Origin: Bradyrhizobium lablabi
Lineage (GTDB): Bacteria; Pseudomonadota; Alphaproteobacteria; Rhizobiales; Xanthobacteraceae
Reading direction: 5' to 3'
Assembly: GCF_018131005.1 (NCBI RefSeq)
Contig: NZ_JAFCJK010000007.1
Coordinates: 310,001 to 374,000 of the forward strand
Length of the DNA stretch: 64,000 bases
The notes below the pieces were generated by a model. The model did not search any database, was not told the DNA's origin, and worked only from the letters and a program-made list of their open reading frames with translations. The translations under genes and the position numbers were made by a program. Numbering within the stretch: the stretch's first letter is position 1; every line of letters starts with the position of its first letter. Positions 61,176 through 64,000 of this stretch are shown piece by piece.

Positions 61176-62408
61176 CGTTCGCGCTTCAAGCCACTTCAGC
61201 ACGCCCTTCCCCGCGGCCGCGCCGGTCGCGAACGACGCCTGCAGCAGATAGCCGCCGGTCGGCGCCTCCCAGTCCAGCATCTCGCCGGCGGCGAAGGTGC
61301 CGGGCAGACGGCGCAGCATGAAGTTGTCGTCGAGCTCGCTGAAGGGGATGCCGCCGGCGGTCGAGATCGCGCGATCGATCGGTGCTACGCCGGTGAGTTG
61401 AACAGGGACTGCATTGATCAAGCACGCCAGCCCCGACGGCGACAGCGATGCCAATGGCTGGCCCGACACGATCGCAGCCTCCTGAATGAGGCCAATGCCG
61501 ACAGGCGAAATCTGCGCCGCCTTGCGCAGGAAATTCGAGAATGATTGCTTGCCTCGTTGTGCCGACAAGCGCGTCGTCAGTGCCTCGATCGTAAGCTCAG
61601 GCCGCAGCGCGACGCTCAGCGTTGCCTGCCCCGCGTCCAGCAGCGCCTCGCGCAACTCCGCCGACAGCGCATAGATCGCGCCGCCTTCGATGCCCGTGCG
61701 AGTGATGATAGCCTCGCCGCGCACGGTGTGCGCACCGATCGTCAGCGCGACGCCCTTGAGCGGCTGGCCCTCGAAGCGGTTACGAAAAATATCCGACCAT
61801 GCGACGGTGAAGCCTGAATTGGCCGGCCTGAGCTCTGAGATCGCGACGCCCCTCGCCGCAAGAATATCCGCCCAAGTGCCATCCGACCCGAGCCGCGGCC
61901 AGCTCGCGCCGCCGAGCGCGAGGACGTTGGCATCGGCTTCGACCCTGCGCAAGCCATCCGGCGCTTGAAACAACAGCCGACCGCCTTCATCCCATCCGGT
62001 CCAGCGGTGTCGCAACGCGAAATGCACACCCGCGCTGTCGAGTCGCCGCAACCAGGCGCGCAGCAAGGGCGACGCCTTGAAGGTCTTTGGAAACACCCGG
62101 CCGCTGCTACCGACAAAAGTCGGCTGTCCGAGCGCCTCGCTCCAATCGCGCAAGGCCGTCGGCGGAAACGCCTCGATTGCAGCCTCGAGATGCGGCATCG
62201 CCTCGCGATAGCGCGCGAGAAAACCGGGCAGCGGCTCGCTGTGGGTGAGATTGAGGCCGCCGCGCCCGGCCATCAGGAATTTGCGCCCGGCCGACGGCAT
62301 CGCGTCGTGGACCGTGACCCGCGCCCCACCTTGCGCAAGGATCTCCGCGGCCATCAGCCCAGCGGGACCAGCGCCGACGACCACGACATGGTTTCGCTCT
62401 TCAGACAT
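61161..62408 (-). CDS. BaiN/HI0933-like flavoprotein (TIGR03862 type)
   Basis: A 415-aa FAD-dependent oxidoreductase. The dinucleotide-binding motif HVVVVGAGPAGLMAAEILAQ is near residue 6, followed by GRKFLMAGRGGLNLTHSEP near 43 (family-specific), a middle lid domain, and the second FAD contact GTFAAGEMLDWEAPTGGYLLQ near 382. The reaction is not known; related proteins reduce steroids or other unsaturated compounds. Start: ATG 62408. It is downstream of an SDR gene on the same strand. Confidence 0.92.
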   Translation of the reverse strand: MSEERNHVVVVGAGPAGLMAAEILAQGGARVTVHDAMPSAGRKFLMAGRGGLNLTHSEPLPGFLARYREAMPHLEAAIEAFPPTALRDWSEALGQPTFVGSSGRVFPKTFKASPLLRAWLRRLDSAGVHFALRHRWTGWDEGGRLLFQAPDGLRRVEADANVLALGGASWPRLGSDGTWADILAARGVAISELRPANSGFTVAWSDIFRNRFEGQPLKGVALTIGAHTVRGEAIITRTGIEGGAIYALSAELREALLDAGQATLSVALRPELTIEALTTRLSAQRGKQSFSNFLRKAAQISPVGIGLIQEAAIVSGQPLASLSPSGLACLINAVPVQLTGVAPIDRAISTAGGIPFSELDDNFMLRRLPGTFAAGEMLDWEAPTGGYLLQASFATGAAAGKGVLKWLEARTANSE

Positions 62409-62494
62409 GCTGCGAGCAAGCCACTCGACGGCGCCAGAGAGGTGGACGCCCGGGACAAACCCGGCCATGACGAATGGGGGTGAAAGGCACCGTC

Positions 62495-63412
62495 CTACAG
62501 CTTCACGCCAGCCCGCGCCGCGGCGTGGCCGACATATTTCTGTGTCTGCTGGAACGCGCCTTCCAGCGCCTTCGCGGTCGACATGTCGCTGATCTCAGCG
62601 AAATGCGCTGATATCGCGTCGGGCGTCCAATCGGATTGCGGAAGGTTGACGCCTTCGGTCTCCAGTATCTTGATGACGGCGAACGAGCCTGCACCGGCGC
62701 CCATGATGGTGCGGGTCGGCGCGTCCTCGCTGAGCAGGAATTCCACCGCCGGCGTGATCGCTTCCGGTTTCATGAGCGCGAGCGCCTGCGGCGGAAGCAA
62801 CTCTTCGGTCATCCTTGTCGCTGCCGTCGGCGAGACCGTGTTGATGCGTATGTTGTTCTTGCGGCCCTCCTCCGCGAGCACGTTCATCAGGCCGACCATG
62901 CCGGTCTTGGCCGCGCCGTAATTGGCCTGGCCGAAATTTCCGAACAGGCCAGACGACGAGGTCGTCAGCACGATGCGCCCGTAGTTGCGCTCACGCATGC
63001 CGGCCCATACCGCCTTGCAGCAGTAGAAGGTGCCGGTGAGATGCACATCCAGCACCTTGGCCCAGTCGGCGATCTCCATCTTGGCGAATGACTTGTCGCG
63101 CAGGATACCGGCGTTAGCGCACAACAGATCGACGCTGCCCCACTCCCTGGTGGCACGCGCGACCATCGCGGTGACCTGCTCGAAATTGGAGACGTCGGCG
63201 CCATCGGCCATCGCCGTGCCGCCGGCTTTGCGGATTTCCTCGACCACCGCCTCGGCCGGCGACAGCGAGCTGCCGGTGCCGTCGCGCCCGCCGCCGAAAT
63301 CGTTCACCACGACTTTGGCGCCGCGGCTCGCGAGGCCCAGCGCATGCGCCCGTCCGAGACCATTGCCTGCGCCGGTGACGATGGCGACGCGTCCGTCAAA
63401 TCTGATTGTCAT
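62495..63412 (-). CDS. SDR family oxidoreductase (MFE-2/HSD17B4-like)
   Basis: A 305-aa SDR with TGAGNGLGRAHALGLASRGA near residue 14, VVVNDFGGGRDGTGSS near 34 (the insert of the (3R)-hydroxyacyl-CoA dehydrogenase domain of MFE-2), CANAGILRD near 103, an active-site Ser in TTSSSGLFGNFGQ near 157 and YxxxK in YGAAKTG near 169-173. Probably acts on hydroxyacyl-CoA thioesters in fatty acid or steroid metabolism. Its C-terminal segment (DWTPDAISAHFAEI) is also family-like. It lies 86 bp upstream of the flavoprotein gene. Confidence 0.93.
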   Translation of the reverse strand: MTIRFDGRVAIVTGAGNGLGRAHALGLASRGAKVVVNDFGGGRDGTGSSLSPAEAVVEEIRKAGGTAMADGADVSNFEQVTAMVARATREWGSVDLLCANAGILRDKSFAKMEIADWAKVLDVHLTGTFYCCKAVWAGMRERNYGRIVLTTSSSGLFGNFGQANYGAAKTGMVGLMNVLAEEGRKNNIRINTVSPTAATRMTEELLPPQALALMKPEAITPAVEFLLSEDAPTRTIMGAGAGSFAVIKILETEGVNLPQSDWTPDAISAHFAEISDMSTAKALEGAFQQTQKYVGHAAARAGVKL

Positions 63413-63870
63413 GCCGTTAGTTCCTGTTCTTCCACCCTGCTCACTTGTGGGAACCTAAATGCGAAAATCCGTAAACAAAATCAATGATGGATCGCGAAAC
63501 CTTTCCCTTGCTGTCGTGGAGAGATTTATCGCTTCACCGGCCGCGCGATCTCGTGCCCTGCGCCATTATGGCGCAGCGGATGTCCGCTTTTCCTGCGCGC
63601 CGCACCGAACTTGTCTCAGCATCGACTTGACAAATGCGTGCTGGGAGACCTCAGGCCTCAGTTTTTAGCCAAGTGATATTCCGGGAATTGGAAGCGATCT
63701 TCATACGTGGCGTGCGTTGACGCAAGTCGACGAACGAGCGTCAAACACGTGCTGCCCGCAAATAGCAATTCCGCGACCGACACATTCTCTCGCCGACAGG
63801 CGACACGAGAATTGATCTCTTGCGGCCTCGAAAAGGAATGCTCTCTCAACCCCCAGAGGAAGGTACTGAA
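63413..63870. other. Intergenic region, no convincing gene
   Basis: A stretch of 458 bases between the divergent SDR gene and the small exported protein. Short open frames occur but have no coding character or ribosome site. A 19-base near-palindrome CTGCGCCAT-T-ATGGCGCAG lies at 63558-63576 and could be an operator or a short hairpin. The promoter of the gene at 63871 should lie in the last 100 bases; I could not place its -35/-10 boxes. Confidence 0.5.
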
Positions 63871-64000
63871 ATGACCAAAGCTTTTCTGATCAGCACTTCC
63901 ATCGCAGTTATTGCCAGCGCGTTCGTCTTCACCACCATTCCTGCGGCCAACGCCGCCTCGGGATGTTGGAAGAATGGCCGCTATCAAGAGGATTGCGGCG
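63871..64000 (+). CDS. Small exported protein, partial at window edge
   Basis: Only the first 43 residues are present. They form a clear signal peptide (MTKAFLISTSIAVIASAFVF, then TTIPAANAAS) and the start of a mature Cys-containing protein (GCWKNGRYQEDCG). AGAGGAAGG lies about six bases before the ATG. The pattern fits short secreted cysteine-bearing proteins of unknown function found in bradyrhizobia. It runs off the right end of the window. Confidence 0.7.
   Translation, partial: MTKAFLISTSIAVIASAFVFTTIPAANAASGCWKNGRYQEDCG

Overview
The window is high-GC alphaproteobacterial chromosome. Its gene content points to Bradyrhizobium or a close relative (Nitrobacteraceae): a complete Liv-type branched-chain amino acid ABC operon plus an orphan paralogous binding protein, DctA, a form II CoxL-like molybdopterin enzyme, many SDR/MDR enzymes, class III nucleotide cyclases, and several families of palindromic intergenic repeats. 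The genus assignment is inference from gene content. I saw no rRNA, tRNA, CRISPR array or intact insertion sequence.

Layout. 0.1-3.5 kb: an SDR, a secreted beta-propeller protein and an orphan Liv-type binding protein. 3.6-6.4 kb: a leftward set of a YfgM-like TPR protein, a lipoprotein and the GTPase Der. 6.6-10.2 kb: a leftward set with NnrU-like protein, PanB and an acyl-CoA synthetase. 10.3-12.4 kb: prfC, divergent from a gdx/sugE guanidinium exporter that has a recognisable guanidine-II (mini-ykkC) riboswitch in its leader. 12.4-14.2 kb: a DUF47-Pit phosphate transport pair with a PHO-box-like site upstream. 14.3-19.0 kb: livG-livF-binding protein-livH-livM, transcribed leftward. 19.3-27 kb: ArsC/Spx-like protein, DctA, GST, SDR, Lin0512 protein, SRPBCC protein, a cyclase, an MFS permease and an AhpD-like protein. 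27.2-37.3 kb is an accessory stretch of small stress or xenobiotic enzymes (VOC, cupin, DUF899, a MarR-GNAT fusion, a deformylase-like protein with altered metal ligands, SDR, SnoaL, quinone oxidoreductase). These are interleaved with AraC, Rrf2 and HTH regulators, and two of the regulators sit beside clear inverted-repeat operators.

37.3-39.97 kb is the most distinctive region. It is a small, comparatively AT-rich island remnant at the 3' end of guaA. A 15-bp repeat of the guaA terminus (TCCCACTCAATCGTC) lies at both ends, and a diverged third copy lies inside. The island holds a frameshifted VapBC-like toxin-antitoxin pair and an intact two-gene unit. Its larger protein (431 aa) begins Met-Thr and carries a proteasome/Anbu-like N-terminal signature, with Thr, Asp and Lys at the positions expected for an N-terminal-nucleophile hydrolase. 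This is my best candidate for an undescribed system.

40-64 kb returns to core genome: guaA, an RsmB-type methyltransferase, MAPEG, a phosphodiesterase, an MDR enzyme, guaB, an MFS efflux pump, a binding protein followed by a Cache-HAMP cyclase, rlmE, a Ppx/GppA phosphatase, the CoxL-like enzyme, a hotdog protein, a YaiI-type protein, an ABC-F ATPase, a D-threonine aldolase-like enzyme, a flavoprotein, an SDR, and the start of a small secreted protein cut by the window edge.
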